Origin: Bradyrhizobium sp. ARR65
GTDB taxonomy: Bacteria > Pseudomonadota > Alphaproteobacteria > Rhizobiales > Xanthobacteraceae
Length of the DNA: 64,000 bases
Assembly (NCBI RefSeq): GCF_000472385.1
Contig: NZ_AWZU01000036.1
Location: forward strand, 17,011-81,010
Direction: 5' to 3'
In this document: positions 50,236 to 59,142 of the stretch, in pieces
Layout of the letters: every line of letters begins with the position of its first letter
Position numbering within the stretch: the first letter of the stretch is position 1
The notes under the pieces: model-generated
What the model saw: the letters and a program-made list of their open reading frames with translations, nothing else
Told to the model about the DNA's origin: nothing
The model's database searches: none
Program-made: the position numbers and the translations under genes

Positions 50236-51528
50236 TCACGGCCGCGTCTGCCCGCTGCCATGGATGCGATATTTGAAGGTCGTGAGCTGTTCGACGCCGA
50301 CCGGTCCGCGGGCGTGAAACTTGCCGGTGGCGATGCCGATTTCGGCGCCGAAGCCGAATTCGCCGCCGTCGGCGAATTGGGTCGAAGCGTTATGCAGCAC
50401 GATCGCCGAATCGACCTCATTGAGGAATCTTTGCGCGGTCTTCGTATCTTCGGTGACGATCGCGTCCGTGTGGTGCGAGCCGTGATTGTGGATGTGCGCG
50501 ATCGCGCCGTCGACACCGTCGACGAGCTTTGCCGCGATGATCGCGTCGAGATATTCCGCATCCCAGTCCTGCTCGGAAGCCGGCTTCACCCGCGCATCAA
50601 CCCGCTGCACGGCCTCATCGCCGCGCACCTCGCAGCCGGCATCGATCAGCATTTCGACGAGAGGCTTGAGATTGCTTGCCGCGCCCGCGCGATCGACCAG
50701 CAAGGTCTCGGCCGCGCCGCAGACGCCGGTGCGGCGCATCTTGGCGTTCAGTACGATGTTCTTCGCCATGTCCAGATTAGCGGCGTGATCGACATAAACG
50801 TGGTTGACGCCTTCGAGATGCGCGAACACCGGCACGCGCGCTTCCTGCTCGACGCGTGCGACGAGGCTTTTTCCCCCACGCGGCACGATCACGTCGACGG
50901 TGCCGTTCAATCCCGTCAGCAACAGGCCGACCGCCGCGCGGTCACGGGTCGGCACCAGCGTGATGCAAGCTTCCGGCAGGCCCGCCTCGCGCAGACCCTG
51001 CACCAGGCAATCATGAATGGCGCGGCAGGACCTGAAACTGTCGGAGCCGCCGCGCAGGATCACCGCATTGCCGGATTTCAGGCACAGCACGCCGGCGTCG
51101 GCCGCGACATTGGGGCGGCTTTCGAAGATCACGCCGACGACGCCGAGCGGCACGCGCACGCGCTCGATGATCATGCCGTTCGGGCGTTGCCAATTTTCGG
51201 TGACGACGCCGACGGGATCGGGGATGTCGCGGACGGTCGCGATGCCGTCAGCCATCGCATCGATGCGCGCCTCTGTCAGCGTCAGGCGGTCGATGAAGGC
51301 GGCCGTCCCGCCGCTTGCGCGCATGTCCGCCACATCCTCGGCATTCGCCGCCAAAATTGCTTTCGCATTGGCGCGGATCGCACGCTCCATCGCGTCCAGC
51401 GCGCGATTCTTCTGCTCACTCGGGGCCAGCGACAGCACGCGTGCGGCCGCACGGGCGTGGCTCGCGAGATCGTTCATCAGGGAGGGCAAGTCGCCGTTGC
51501 CGTCGACAGCCTTGAGGGGCGCGGTCAT
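50236..51528 (-). CDS. proA: Glutamate-5-semialdehyde dehydrogenase ProA
   Basis: Reduces gamma-glutamyl phosphate to the semialdehyde in proline synthesis. The 430-residue protein has the aldehyde-dehydrogenase-like NADP domain (GVVGVIFESRPNVAADAGVLCLKSGNAVILRGGSDS) and the catalytic cysteine in RRTGVCGAAETLLVD. Full length. Sits between proB and nadD on the minus strand. Confidence 0.96.
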   Translation of the reverse strand: MTAPLKAVDGNGDLPSLMNDLASHARAAARVLSLAPSEQKNRALDAMERAIRANAKAILAANAEDVADMRASGGTAAFIDRLTLTEARIDAMADGIATVRDIPDPVGVVTENWQRPNGMIIERVRVPLGVVGVIFESRPNVAADAGVLCLKSGNAVILRGGSDSFRSCRAIHDCLVQGLREAGLPEACITLVPTRDRAAVGLLLTGLNGTVDVIVPRGGKSLVARVEQEARVPVFAHLEGVNHVYVDHAANLDMAKNIVLNAKMRRTGVCGAAETLLVDRAGAASNLKPLVEMLIDAGCEVRGDEAVQRVDARVKPASEQDWDAEYLDAIIAAKLVDGVDGAIAHIHNHGSHHTDAIVTEDTKTAQRFLNEVDSAIVLHNASTQFADGGEFGFGAEIGIATGKFHARGPVGVEQLTTFKYRIHGSGQTRP

Positions 51529-51657
51529 GGCCGTTCAAGTCCAGATTAACGTCGTCTCCTAGCACGGAAATCGAGGGCTTGCGAGGCCGGGAACTGGTAT
51601 GGCTGCCGAGCGGCCCGTGCGTCATTCCGGGGGCGCCTCGCAAGATGGGCCAATGGC

Positions 51658-52809
51658 CTATTTGCCGCTTGCGGGCCCGGTCGGGCCGACCACGAGGTCG
51701 TCCCGGTGGATCATTTCGGCCCGGCCGCTGATGCCTAAGATCGCCATCACGTCCGGGGAGGAGCGGCCCTTGATCCGATCGGCGTCCTCGGCGTCATAGG
51801 CCACCAGCCCGCGGCCAATTTCATGGGTGTCCGGCCCGCGCACCACCACCGCATCGCCGCGGGCGAACTGGCCCTCGACCCGGATCACGCCGGCCGGCAG
51901 CAGGCTCTTGCCCGCCCGCAGCGCGCTAACCGCCCCGGCATCGATGGTCAGCGTCCCCTTCGGTTCCAGGGAGCCGGCGATCCAGCGCTTTCGTGCGGTG
52001 ATGGGATTGGCGGGGGTCAGGAACCAGGTGCAGCGGCCGCCGTCGGCGATCGCGGCAAGCGGATGCTCGATCTTGCCCGAGGCGATCAACATATGCGTGC
52101 CGCCGGTGGTTGCGATCTTCGCCGCTTCGATCTTGGTGCGCATTCCGCCGCGCGACAGTTCGGAAGCCGCGTCCCCCGCCATCGCCTCGATCTCGGAGGT
52201 GACGGCTTCCACCACGGGAATGAGCTTCGCGTTGGGATCTTGCGCCGGTGGGGCGTTGTACAGCCCGTCGATATCGGAGAGCAGGATCAAGAGATCCGCG
52301 CTCGCCATGGTGGCGACGCGCGCAGCGAGGCGATCATTGTCGCCGTAGCGGATCTCGTTGGTGGCAACCGTGTCATTCTCGTTGATGATGGGGACAGCGC
52401 GCCATTCCAGGAGCTTGCCGATGGTCGAGCGCGCGTTGAGGTAACGTCGACGCTCCTCGGTGTCCTGCAGCGTGACCAGGATCTGGCCTGCGCGGATCCC
52501 GTGATCGCCCAGCACCTCCGACCAGATGCGTGCGAGCGCGATCTGGCCCACCGCGGCGGTGGCCTGGCTTTCCTCGAGCTTCAACGGGCCACGCGGCAGC
52601 TTGAGCCGGCTGCGGCCGAGCGCGATCGAGCCGGAGGAGACGACCAGCACGTCGCGACCGTCGCCGTGCAGCTTGGCGATGTCGGCGGCGAGCGCCGACA
52701 GCCAGGACGCGCGCACCTCGCCCGCATCGGAATCGATCAGGAGCGAGGAGCCGACCTTGACGACGACGCGACGAAAATCCTTGAGCTGGGGACGGCGGAC
52801 CATGGCCAT
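51658..52809 (-). CDS. proB: Glutamate 5-kinase ProB
   Basis: Phosphorylates glutamate as the first step of proline synthesis. The 383-residue protein has the amino-acid-kinase domain (VVVKVGSSLLIDSD; NENDTVAT; DIDGLYNAPP; GTGGM-type SRGGMRTKIEAAKIA) and a C-terminal PUA domain (about 290-375). ATG 52809 is chosen, with another ATG two codons on (52803) equally possible. A 129-base gap with repeat fragments separates it from proA. Confidence 0.95.
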   Translation of the reverse strand: MAMVRRPQLKDFRRVVVKVGSSLLIDSDAGEVRASWLSALAADIAKLHGDGRDVLVVSSGSIALGRSRLKLPRGPLKLEESQATAAVGQIALARIWSEVLGDHGIRAGQILVTLQDTEERRRYLNARSTIGKLLEWRAVPIINENDTVATNEIRYGDNDRLAARVATMASADLLILLSDIDGLYNAPPAQDPNAKLIPVVEAVTSEIEAMAGDAASELSRGGMRTKIEAAKIATTGGTHMLIASGKIEHPLAAIADGGRCTWFLTPANPITARKRWIAGSLEPKGTLTIDAGAVSALRAGKSLLPAGVIRVEGQFARGDAVVVRGPDTHEIGRGLVAYDAEDADRIKGRSSPDVMAILGISGRAEMIHRDDLVVGPTGPASGK

Positions 52810-52946
52810 GCTTTTGCAGCAGGACGTCTGCGAGCGCAAGGTGAGTCGCCCCGCTCGCGTGGAAAGCGTTGCACTCCGCGTATTTCATTCCAAGTTCCCT
52901 CGCTGTCCCCGGGCCCCGGAATGACGGATTGAATCATCTGGGAACG

Positions 52947-53987
52947 TTACGCGCTCCACGGCTCGGCGTCGGCGGCGCGCTTGGCCTTGGCTGTGATCTG
53001 CTTGTCGCCGATCACGTCAGCGAGCGCGCGCAGGGCCTCCCTGACGCCGTGACCGGTCGCGCCGGACAAAAGCAGCGGGGTCTTCTTCGCCGCGCGCTTC
53101 AAGCGATCCTTCTGCTTTTTCAGATCGTCGGGCTCGACCGCATCGATCTTGTTGAGCGCGACGATCTCGACCTTGTCGGCGAGATTGCCGCCATAGGCTT
53201 CGAGCTCCGCGCGCACGGTCTTGTAAGCCTTGCCAGCATGTTCGGATGTTGCATCCACCAGATGCAAGAGCACGCGGCAGCGCTCGATGTGGCCCAGAAA
53301 CCGGTCGCCCAGACCCGCGCCTTCATGCGCCCCTTCGATCAGGCCCGGGATATCGGCCAGCACGAATTCGCGGCCGTCCGCGTTGACCACGCCAAGCTGC
53401 GGATGCAGCGTGGTGAAGGGATAGTCGGCGATCTTGGGCCGCGCCCCGCTGACCGCGGCAAGGAAGGTCGATTTGCCGGCATTGGGCAGGCCGACCAGGC
53501 CCGCATCCGCGATCAGCTTCAGCCGCAGCCAGATCCAGCGCTCCTCGCCTGGCTGGCCGGGATTGGCATGGCGCGGTGCGCGGTTGGTGGGCGACTTGAA
53601 ATGCGCATTGCCGAAGCCGCCATTGCCGCCATGGGCGAGCACGAATTTCTCGCCGAGCTTGGTGAAGTCGTGGATCAGCGTTTCCCGGTCCTCGTCGAAC
53701 ACCTGCGTGCCGACAGGCACTTTGAGCACGATGGGCTTGCCATTGGCGCCGTGGCGGTCCTTGCCCATGCCGTTCTCGCCCTTCTGCGCCTTGAAATGCT
53801 GCTGATAGCGATAATCGATCAGCGTGTTCAGCCCGTCGACCGTCTCGATGATGACGTCGCCGCCGCGCCCGCCATTGCCCCCGGAGGGCCCGCCGAACTC
53901 GATGAACTTCTCGCGGCGAAACGCCACGCAGCCGTTGCCGCCGTCGCCGGAGCGGACATAGACCTTTGCTTCGTCGAGGAACTTCAT
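52947..53987 (-). CDS. obgE: Ribosome-associated GTPase ObgE (CgtA)
   Basis: Obg binds the 50S subunit and links ribosome assembly to stress signalling. The 346-residue protein has the glycine-rich Obg domain (residues 1-158), the G domain with GLPNAGKST (166-174), DIPGLIEGAHEGAGLG and NKID, and a short C-terminal tail. Full length. First gene of the minus-strand obgE-proB-proA-nadD block. Confidence 0.96.
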   Translation of the reverse strand: MKFLDEAKVYVRSGDGGNGCVAFRREKFIEFGGPSGGNGGRGGDVIIETVDGLNTLIDYRYQQHFKAQKGENGMGKDRHGANGKPIVLKVPVGTQVFDEDRETLIHDFTKLGEKFVLAHGGNGGFGNAHFKSPTNRAPRHANPGQPGEERWIWLRLKLIADAGLVGLPNAGKSTFLAAVSGARPKIADYPFTTLHPQLGVVNADGREFVLADIPGLIEGAHEGAGLGDRFLGHIERCRVLLHLVDATSEHAGKAYKTVRAELEAYGGNLADKVEIVALNKIDAVEPDDLKKQKDRLKRAAKKTPLLLSGATGHGVREALRALADVIGDKQITAKAKRAADAEPWSA

Positions 53988-54078
53988 GAGCGTTAGGTAA
54001 GCCAGGCGTGAGGTCGCGGCAACCCGAAGAAGGGCTGAGAACCCGGTATTTTCCGCCCGTTGTTAAGACGATACCACG

Positions 54079-54121
54079 CTAAAGCGCGATGAGATTGGGT
54101 TAAATCGTCATCGCGCTTTAG
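54079..54121. repeat. CTAAAGCGCGATGA inverted repeat
   Basis: CTAAAGCGCGATGA (54079-54092) and TCATCGCGCTTTAG (54108-54121) form a perfect 14-base stem with a 15-base loop. It is paired with the next element at 54132, a combination typical of dispersed Bradyrhizobium repeats. Confidence 0.85.
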
Positions 54122-54131
54122 CCCTTTGATT

Positions 54132-54180
54132 GAGCATGATCTTCTCGGAAAACCGCCACACACTTTTCCGCATCATGCTC
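54132..54180. repeat. GAGCATGATC palindromic repeat abutting maoC
   Basis: GAGCATGATC at 54132 and CATCATGCTC at 54171-54180, with CGGAAAA/TTTTCCG inside. The last base of the repeat belongs to the stop codon of the minus-strand maoC gene (54180-54182). Confidence 0.8.
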
Positions 54181-54659
54181 TAGCCAGGCCGCCGCCGAAT
54201 GAGGAATCTCTGCAGGCCCTCCAGCACCAGCTCGCGGCGCTGGTTGAACACCGTGCTGCGCAACCCCACCACGCCGGTACTACGGCCGGGCGCGAGCTCC
54301 GCAACTTCCAGCGCGGGGTAGATCGTGTCGCCGGCAAAGACAGGTTTGAGGAAACGGCTGGATTGCTCGAGGAATCCGATCAGCGATTCCTCGACCAGAA
54401 ACGGAAACAGCCCCGCGCCGGGCGCGGTGTGGATCAGGGTGTGAAAGCCGTGCGCGAGCAGGTTCGGCATGCCGCGGGCGCGGCAATATTCGACGTCGTA
54501 GTGTACCGGATGGGTGTCGCCGCTCGCGGTCTGGAACGCGGCGAATACCGCGCTGGTCATGGTGCGGCCCGGCAGCACGAAGCGTTCGCCGAGCGCAAAA
54601 TCCTCGAACCAGCGCTGCTCGGGCACCATGCGGTGGGTTGCCGGATTGAAGTCGGTCAT
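54180..54659 (-). CDS. MaoC-family dehydratase
   Basis: A 159-residue hot-dog-fold protein of the MaoC/R-specific enoyl-CoA hydratase group: FEDFALGERFVLPGRTMTSA and the hydratase motif with GDTHPVHYD (about 42-50), catalytic Asp and His present, then AHGFHTLIHTAPGAG. Substrate is probably an enoyl-CoA but cannot be defined. ATG 54659 is chosen by similarity. The C-terminus ends at the repeat at 54132-54180. Confidence 0.88.
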   Translation of the reverse strand: MTDFNPATHRMVPEQRWFEDFALGERFVLPGRTMTSAVFAAFQTASGDTHPVHYDVEYCRARGMPNLLAHGFHTLIHTAPGAGLFPFLVEESLIGFLEQSSRFLKPVFAGDTIYPALEVAELAPGRSTGVVGLRSTVFNQRRELVLEGLQRFLIRRRPG

Positions 54660-54817
54660 TCCTGTTTCCTCGCCTGTCACGCCAGGAAGACTCGGTACCG
54701 CGGCTTCGACATGGCGGCAATGTGTCCCGCTGCGCCGGCGCGGGGTTGTGTCGAGCACCCATGTCTCTAATAAGGAGCACTGCGTCAAAGACGTGGAGGG
54801 CGGGATCAGGTCCGGCC

Positions 54818-55768
54818 ATGACAACGAACGACGGGAACGCCACGTTTCAAATGTCCCTGCTCGCAAAAATCTCGCCTCATGCGGACGAGCGCAGCTCGCA
54901 CCTTGCCGGCATCGGCTTGATGCTGCTGGCGGTGTTCATGTTCTCCTTTGGCGATGCGGCCGGGAAATTCATCGTGGCGACCTATTCGGTCGGGCAGTTG
55001 CTGTGGCTGCGAGCCTGTGCCGCACTGCTGGTGCTGGCGCCGCTGATCTGGCGGCAGCGGCGGGACTTCGTGCAGCTGGAGCGGCCGCACCTGCAGCTCG
55101 TTCGCGTCGTGCTCTCCACGTTCGAGGTCGCCGCGTTCTTTCTCGCCACCGTCTACCTGCCGCTCGCCGACGTCGTCACCTATTATCTCGCCTGTCCGAT
55201 CTTCGTCACCGCGCTGTCCGCGCTCGTACTGCGCGAGCATGTCGGCTGGCGGCGCTGGAGCGCGATCCTGATCGGCTTTGCCGGGGTGCTGATCGCGCTG
55301 CGCCCTTCCGCGCAGAGCTTCAGTTGGCCGGCGCTGATCGCGTTGTGCGGAAGTCTCTCCTTCGCCGTGCTGATGCTGATCACGCGCTCGCTCCGCCGAA
55401 CGCCCGATATCGTGATGGCGACCTCGCAATTCGTCGGCACCTTTATGCTTGGAGCGGCGCTCGCACCGATCGGCTGGGTAACGCCGACGGCTGGCAGCCT
55501 GGTGCTGTTCGCCGTGGCCGGCGTCATCTCGGTGTGCGCGCTGCTCTGCGTCAACCGCTCGCTCAAGCTCGCGCCGGCGAGCGTCGTCGTGCCCTATCAA
55601 TATTCGATGATCGTCTGGGCCGTGATGTTCGGCATCATCGTGTTCGGCGACGTGCCGTCGCCGGCGACAATACTGGGCGCGGCGATCATTATCGGTGCCG
55701 GGCTCTACATCTTCCTGCGTGAGCGCAGGCTTGGGCGGGAAGAGGCGGCGATCAATCCTCCAGCCTAA
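54818..55768 (+). CDS. EamA/DMT-family transporter
   Basis: A 316-residue inner-membrane protein with ten hydrophobic segments arranged as two EamA repeats (about 25-155 and 165-300). The first helix carries MFSFGDAAGKFIV and a conserved AFFLATVYLPLADVVTYYLACPIFV. Drug/metabolite transporters of this type export small metabolites, and the substrate is unknown. ATG 54818 is chosen; ATG 54851 is also possible. Divergent from maoC with 158 bases between the starts. Confidence 0.88.
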   Translation: MTTNDGNATFQMSLLAKISPHADERSSHLAGIGLMLLAVFMFSFGDAAGKFIVATYSVGQLLWLRACAALLVLAPLIWRQRRDFVQLERPHLQLVRVVLSTFEVAAFFLATVYLPLADVVTYYLACPIFVTALSALVLREHVGWRRWSAILIGFAGVLIALRPSAQSFSWPALIALCGSLSFAVLMLITRSLRRTPDIVMATSQFVGTFMLGAALAPIGWVTPTAGSLVLFAVAGVISVCALLCVNRSLKLAPASVVVPYQYSMIVWAVMFGIIVFGDVPSPATILGAAIIIGAGLYIFLRERRLGREEAAINPPA

Positions 55769-55825
55769 GCCGTCCCGGCTTTCTGCCGGGACGGCAGCTT
55801 CCGTTGGGTTACTTTCGCACGACCC

Positions 55826-56422
55826 TCACCGCCCCCTGCGGGTCGAGCTCACCCAGCTCTTTAGCGAAGACCAGACGCCGCGGGCCAGACGGAAACGGTC
55901 GACGGGGGTCGACGATCCCAGCGCCTCGAAGCGGTGCAGCTCCACGCCGCACCACTGGAAGCCGCATTTCTCCAGCACGTTACGCGAGGAGGGATTGGTC
56001 ACGCGCGCGCCGGCGAACAGGTGATCGGTATCAAACTCCTCGAAGAAATAGTCGATCACCGCCCGGGCGGCTTCGGTGGCGAAGCCCTGGCCCCAATGCT
56101 CGACGCCGAGCCAGTAGCCGAGTTCGGGCAATTCCGGCTCGCGCCAGGTGATGCCAGCCATGCCAACGGGCATAAAATTGTTTTCAATCAGGAACGCGGC
56201 ATCGCGCGTACCGGCCACGGCGCGCACGAAATCCACCGCATGGTCCTGGGAATAGGGGTGCGGAAGGTGGCGGGAATTTTCGGCGATGCGGCGGTCGTTG
56301 GCCAGGCGCGCGATCGCTTTTACGTCCGCGAGCGTCGGCTGGCGCAATGTCAGCCGTTCGGTCTCGAGGACGCAAGGACTCGCCTCGCGCCGTGTCGTCG
56401 GGGTCGGGATGTCCTGCAGCAT
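55826..56422 (-). CDS. GNAT N-acetyltransferase, RimJ/RimL-like
   Basis: A 198-residue acetyltransferase of the GNAT_3 type: LETERLTLRQPTLADVKAIARLANDRRIAENSRHLPHPY at the N-terminus, acetyl-CoA loop region LGVEHWGQGFATEAARAVIDYFF (about 105-127) and VTNPSSRNVLEKCGF. This resembles ribosomal-protein-type acetyltransferases. It lies downstream of rpmA, separated by a terminator (56474-56502), and is frequently found next to rplU-rpmA in Bradyrhizobium-like genomes. Substrate unknown. Confidence 0.88.
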   Translation of the reverse strand: MLQDIPTPTTRREASPCVLETERLTLRQPTLADVKAIARLANDRRIAENSRHLPHPYSQDHAVDFVRAVAGTRDAAFLIENNFMPVGMAGITWREPELPELGYWLGVEHWGQGFATEAARAVIDYFFEEFDTDHLFAGARVTNPSSRNVLEKCGFQWCGVELHRFEALGSSTPVDRFRLARGVWSSLKSWVSSTRRGR

Positions 56423-56473
56423 ATCGGGCTCCTCAAGGCATCGTCAGTAAGTCGCAAAGAAACTGCGCAAATG

Positions 56474-56502
56474 AAAAGGGGAGGCCGGTATCCCGCCTCC
56501 CC
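56474..56502 (-). terminator. Intrinsic terminator after rpmA
   Basis: On the minus strand GGGGAGGC and GCCTCCCC (56502-56495 and 56485-56478) form a stem followed by TTTTC, 64 bases beyond the rpmA stop. Confidence 0.75.
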
Positions 56503-56565
56503 CTTGGAGCCTTGATGAGCTCCGCCGGTTCGTCAGGATGCCGGCGGACTCATATTGTCCACCGT

Positions 56566-56838
56566 CTATTCGGCCGCGGCCTCCGTCATCGGGCGCACCG
56601 ATACGAATGTGCGGCCATTGCCTTTGGCGTGGAACTCGACATGACCCTCGACTTTCGCGAACAGGGTATGATCGGTGCCCATGCCGACATTAAGGCCGGG
56701 GTGCCAGGTCGTGCCGCGCTGACGCGCAATGATGTTGCCGGGAATCACGTGTTCGCCGCCAAAAATCTTGATCCCAAGGCGCTTGCCCTTGGAATCGCGA
56801 CCGTTACGCGATGATCCGCCTGCTTTTTTGTGAGCCAT
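56566..56838 (-). CDS. rpmA: 50S ribosomal protein L27
   Basis: A 90-residue L27: MAHKKAGGSSRNGRDSKGKRLGIKIFGGEHVIPGNIIARQRGT is unmistakable, with the N-terminal tail that reaches the peptidyl-transferase centre and needs no protease processing. It lies 83 bases downstream of rplU. Confidence 0.98.
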   Translation of the reverse strand: MAHKKAGGSSRNGRDSKGKRLGIKIFGGEHVIPGNIIARQRGTTWHPGLNVGMGTDHTLFAKVEGHVEFHAKGNGRTFVSVRPMTEAAAE

Positions 56839-56921
56839 GGCTCAGTCTCCAAACCTAACTGATCTCTAGATCAATTCCTTGAAGGAATCATTTCACTTTT
56901 TGTCACGCAAAGTTTTGCGCT

Positions 56922-57320
56922 TCACTCTGTCGCGGCTGCCGCCTCCGCGCCTTCGCCGGCGGGATCTGCCTTCGCCTTTCTCGGCCGCGCGCCAATCGTG
57001 GGCTTGGCGTTGTCGGCGAGAATCTCGGTGATGCGCAGCACCGTGAGTTCGTCGCGATAGCCGCGTTTGCGGCGTGAGTTCTTGCGCCGGCGCTTCTTGA
57101 ACGCGATCACTTTCGGGCCGCGCTTATGCTGCAACACTTCCGCCGCGACGGAGGCGCCCGCCACGGTCGGCGTGCCGAGCACCGGCGTGTCGGCGCCCAG
57201 AACCAGCACCTCGGGTAGCTGCACGATCGTGCCAACTTCGCCCGCGATCTTGCCGATCTCGAGCACATCATCAGGGGCGACGCGGTACTGCCGGCCGCCG
57301 GTTTTGATGACTGCGAACAT
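56922..57320 (-). CDS. rplU: 50S ribosomal protein L21
   Basis: A 132-residue L21: MFAVIKTGGRQYRVAPDDVLEIGKI at the N-terminus and the basic KVIAFKKRRRKNSRRKRGYRDELTVLRI core, followed by a ~30-residue acidic/alanine-rich tail typical of Rhizobiales. Start at ATG 57320; another ATG directly precedes it (57323). Transcribed from the promoter at 57480-57507. Confidence 0.97.
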   Translation of the reverse strand: MFAVIKTGGRQYRVAPDDVLEIGKIAGEVGTIVQLPEVLVLGADTPVLGTPTVAGASVAAEVLQHKRGPKVIAFKKRRRKNSRRKRGYRDELTVLRITEILADNAKPTIGARPRKAKADPAGEGAEAAAATE

Positions 57321-57479
57321 CATTTAATTCCTTCGTGTTCGATCCCAGCCTCAGGCTTGCCCGGGCCGGCTTTTTGTTCAGTCGCGATAGGGTTTATGTC
57401 TTTCGCGCGGGCAAGGCCTGGCTTCGGCAAATTCCCGCGCAAACACAAGCGGCGCGAGGAATCCCGCGCCGGACGGGGT

Positions 57480-57507
57480 CTTATAGCCCCTCATGCCGCG
57501 GAGTCAA
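57480..57507 (-). promoter_or_regulatory. Sigma-70-type promoter of rplU-rpmA
   Basis: On the minus strand TTGACT (57507-57502), a 16-base spacer and TATAAG (57485-57480) form a good housekeeping promoter. The predicted leader of about 150 bases before rplU is long and contains GC-rich inverted segments; the remainder of the 344-base gap to the ROK gene shows nothing further. Confidence 0.75.
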
Positions 57508-57664
57508 GGCAAACCAGGGCAAAAACCGTCCAAAATGAAGGATTTGGGGCCAAAACAGGTCCGGAGCTAGATAGCGACCTGGCGAAAGCCCGTCAGCGCC
57601 CGCCTGCTTGAAACCAAAGCGGTTCCGCCGCCGTTGTCCTGGTGTCATCAGGGCAAGGGCGTCA

Positions 57665-58798
57665 ATGAACGACGATCTCACCGGAACAACGGATATCGCC
57701 AGCCACGGTGCAAGCCGTCTACCTGCGGTCGAGGTCGACAGTTTCAACGTCGAGTTGAAGGACGAGGACGGTTTCGTGGGCGACCGCGCCAGCAAGGGCG
57801 CGTTCCGCGATATACTGGAGCGCTGGCGCAAACCTTTGCGCAGGAGCGGTGAGGATCCATTCGGCAAGGAGCCTTCGGAGGAGATCAGCAAGAAGGCGCT
57901 GGATGATATGCTGGTCGGCGATGACAGCGAGGCATCTGCCATCGTGCACAGTGCGATCGAGGAGTTCGCGCAGGAACTCGCCTATGTGACGCGGCGGCTC
58001 CTGAAGACCAAGGCGTGGGCGCGAACCCAGCGCATCGTGGTGGGCGGCGGCTTTCGCGCAAGCCGCCTGGGGGAACTGGCGATCGCGCGCACCGATATCA
58101 TCCTCAAATCGGAGGGCTTCAACGTCGATTTGCTGCCGATCCGCCACGATCCCGACGATGCCGGCCTCATTGGAGCATTGCACCTCGCGCCGGCATGGAT
58201 TTTCGAGGCCCATGACAGCATTCTCGCCGTCGATATTGGCGGCACCAATATTCGGTGCGGCGTGGTCGAGACACGCGCCAACAAGGCGCCCGACCTGTCC
58301 AAGGCTTGCGTGTGGGAGTCGGAGATTTGGCGGCACGCCGGCGACGAGCCGTCGCGTGAGACGGCAGTCAAACGGCTCACGAAACTGCTGAAGGACCTGA
58401 TCGCCGCGGCGGAGGCGGAGGGGCTGAAACTCGCGCCTTTCATCGGAATCGCTTGCCCCGGGGTCATCAATGAGGATGGCTCGATCGAAAAGGGCGCGCA
58501 AAACCTGCCCGGCAATTGGGAAGGTCCGAAATTCAACCTGCCGGTGAGTCTGGTCGAGGGGATTCCCATGATCGGCGGTAACGACACCAGCGTGCTGATG
58601 CACAATGACGGCGTGGTTCAGGGGCTCTCCGAGGTGCCGTTTATGCAGGATGTCGAGCGCTGGGGCGTGCTGACCATCGGTACGGGCTTGGGCAACGCGC
58701 GCTTTACTAACCGCCGCAAGGACAATGGCAAGAAGTCCAACGGCAAGAACGGCGATAAAGACAGGGGCGACAAGGACAAAAGGGACAGGAAGGGCTGA
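57665..58798 (+). CDS. ROK/ASKHA-type kinase with circularly permuted motif order
   Basis: A 377-residue protein related to ROK sugar kinases. In normal ROK kinases the order is DIGGT (phosphate 1), CPG loop, catalytic ND, GTGxG (phosphate 2), then the GGG adenosine motif and a final AGLxGA helix. Here GGG is at 127-129 and DAGLIGA at 165-171, followed by DIGGT at 190-194, GIACPG at 261-266, ND at 306-307 and GTGLGNA at 339-345. The C-terminal lobe thus precedes the N-terminal lobe. The zinc-binding CxCGxxGC motif is missing. Residues ~351-377 are a Lys/Asp/Gly-rich tail. ATG 57665 chosen because the upstream frame crosses the rplU promoter zone. Phosphoryl acceptor unknown. Confidence 0.8.
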   Translation: MNDDLTGTTDIASHGASRLPAVEVDSFNVELKDEDGFVGDRASKGAFRDILERWRKPLRRSGEDPFGKEPSEEISKKALDDMLVGDDSEASAIVHSAIEEFAQELAYVTRRLLKTKAWARTQRIVVGGGFRASRLGELAIARTDIILKSEGFNVDLLPIRHDPDDAGLIGALHLAPAWIFEAHDSILAVDIGGTNIRCGVVETRANKAPDLSKACVWESEIWRHAGDEPSRETAVKRLTKLLKDLIAAAEAEGLKLAPFIGIACPGVINEDGSIEKGAQNLPGNWEGPKFNLPVSLVEGIPMIGGNDTSVLMHNDGVVQGLSEVPFMQDVERWGVLTIGTGLGNARFTNRRKDNGKKSNGKNGDKDRGDKDKRDRKG

Positions 58799-59072
58799 GC
58801 CGGCAGCCGGTAACCTTGATCGGTGAGGTTAAGAGCAGGATTGCGTTGCCGCGCTTGCGACCGCTGCTAACCGTGAAAGCGTCGCATCACGCCGCCAGGC
58901 GAGGCTCGCTTCGCACGGGGGCATTTCAATGAGGCGGCATGGGACCGCCAATTTGTTCTTGCGTATGGCGGTCCCACCTTTTTGGGGCCGGGTTGGCCGA
59001 CGCCCGCAAAACCGCGATTTGGCAGGTAGCTTGGGATCAGGGAGCCAAAACGCTAATTTCTTGCCGGCCGCC
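58799..59072. other. Gap between ROK gene and tRNA-Ser
   Basis: No convincing gene. It contains the terminator at 58941-58984 and, at its end, the tRNA promoter. Frames spanning the tRNA on the minus strand are artefacts. Confidence 0.6.
58941..58984 (+). terminator. Intrinsic terminator upstream of tRNA-Ser
   Basis: GGGACCGCCA (58941-58950) and TGGCGGTCCC (58966-58975) form a perfect 10-base stem with a 15-base loop, followed by ACCTTTTT. It probably ends transcripts from the ROK gene, 143 bases upstream. Confidence 0.7.
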
Positions 59073-59101
59073 TTGTCTGGCCCGCCATCCTCGCCTATTA
59101 C
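59073..59101 (+). promoter_or_regulatory. Promoter of tRNA-Ser
   Basis: TTGTCT (59073-59078), a 17-base spacer and TATTAC (59096-59101) lie 41 bases before the tRNA, a plausible housekeeping promoter. Confidence 0.55.
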
Positions 59102-59142
59102 ACGGCCCCGACCACGGAGGCATCGAGCCCCGTTTGGCGCCT

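Noticed and set aside
49519..51549. 676-codon plus-strand frame opposite nadD and proA
   Set aside because: Antisense shadow of two well-supported genes; it has no domain and no own ribosome-binding site.
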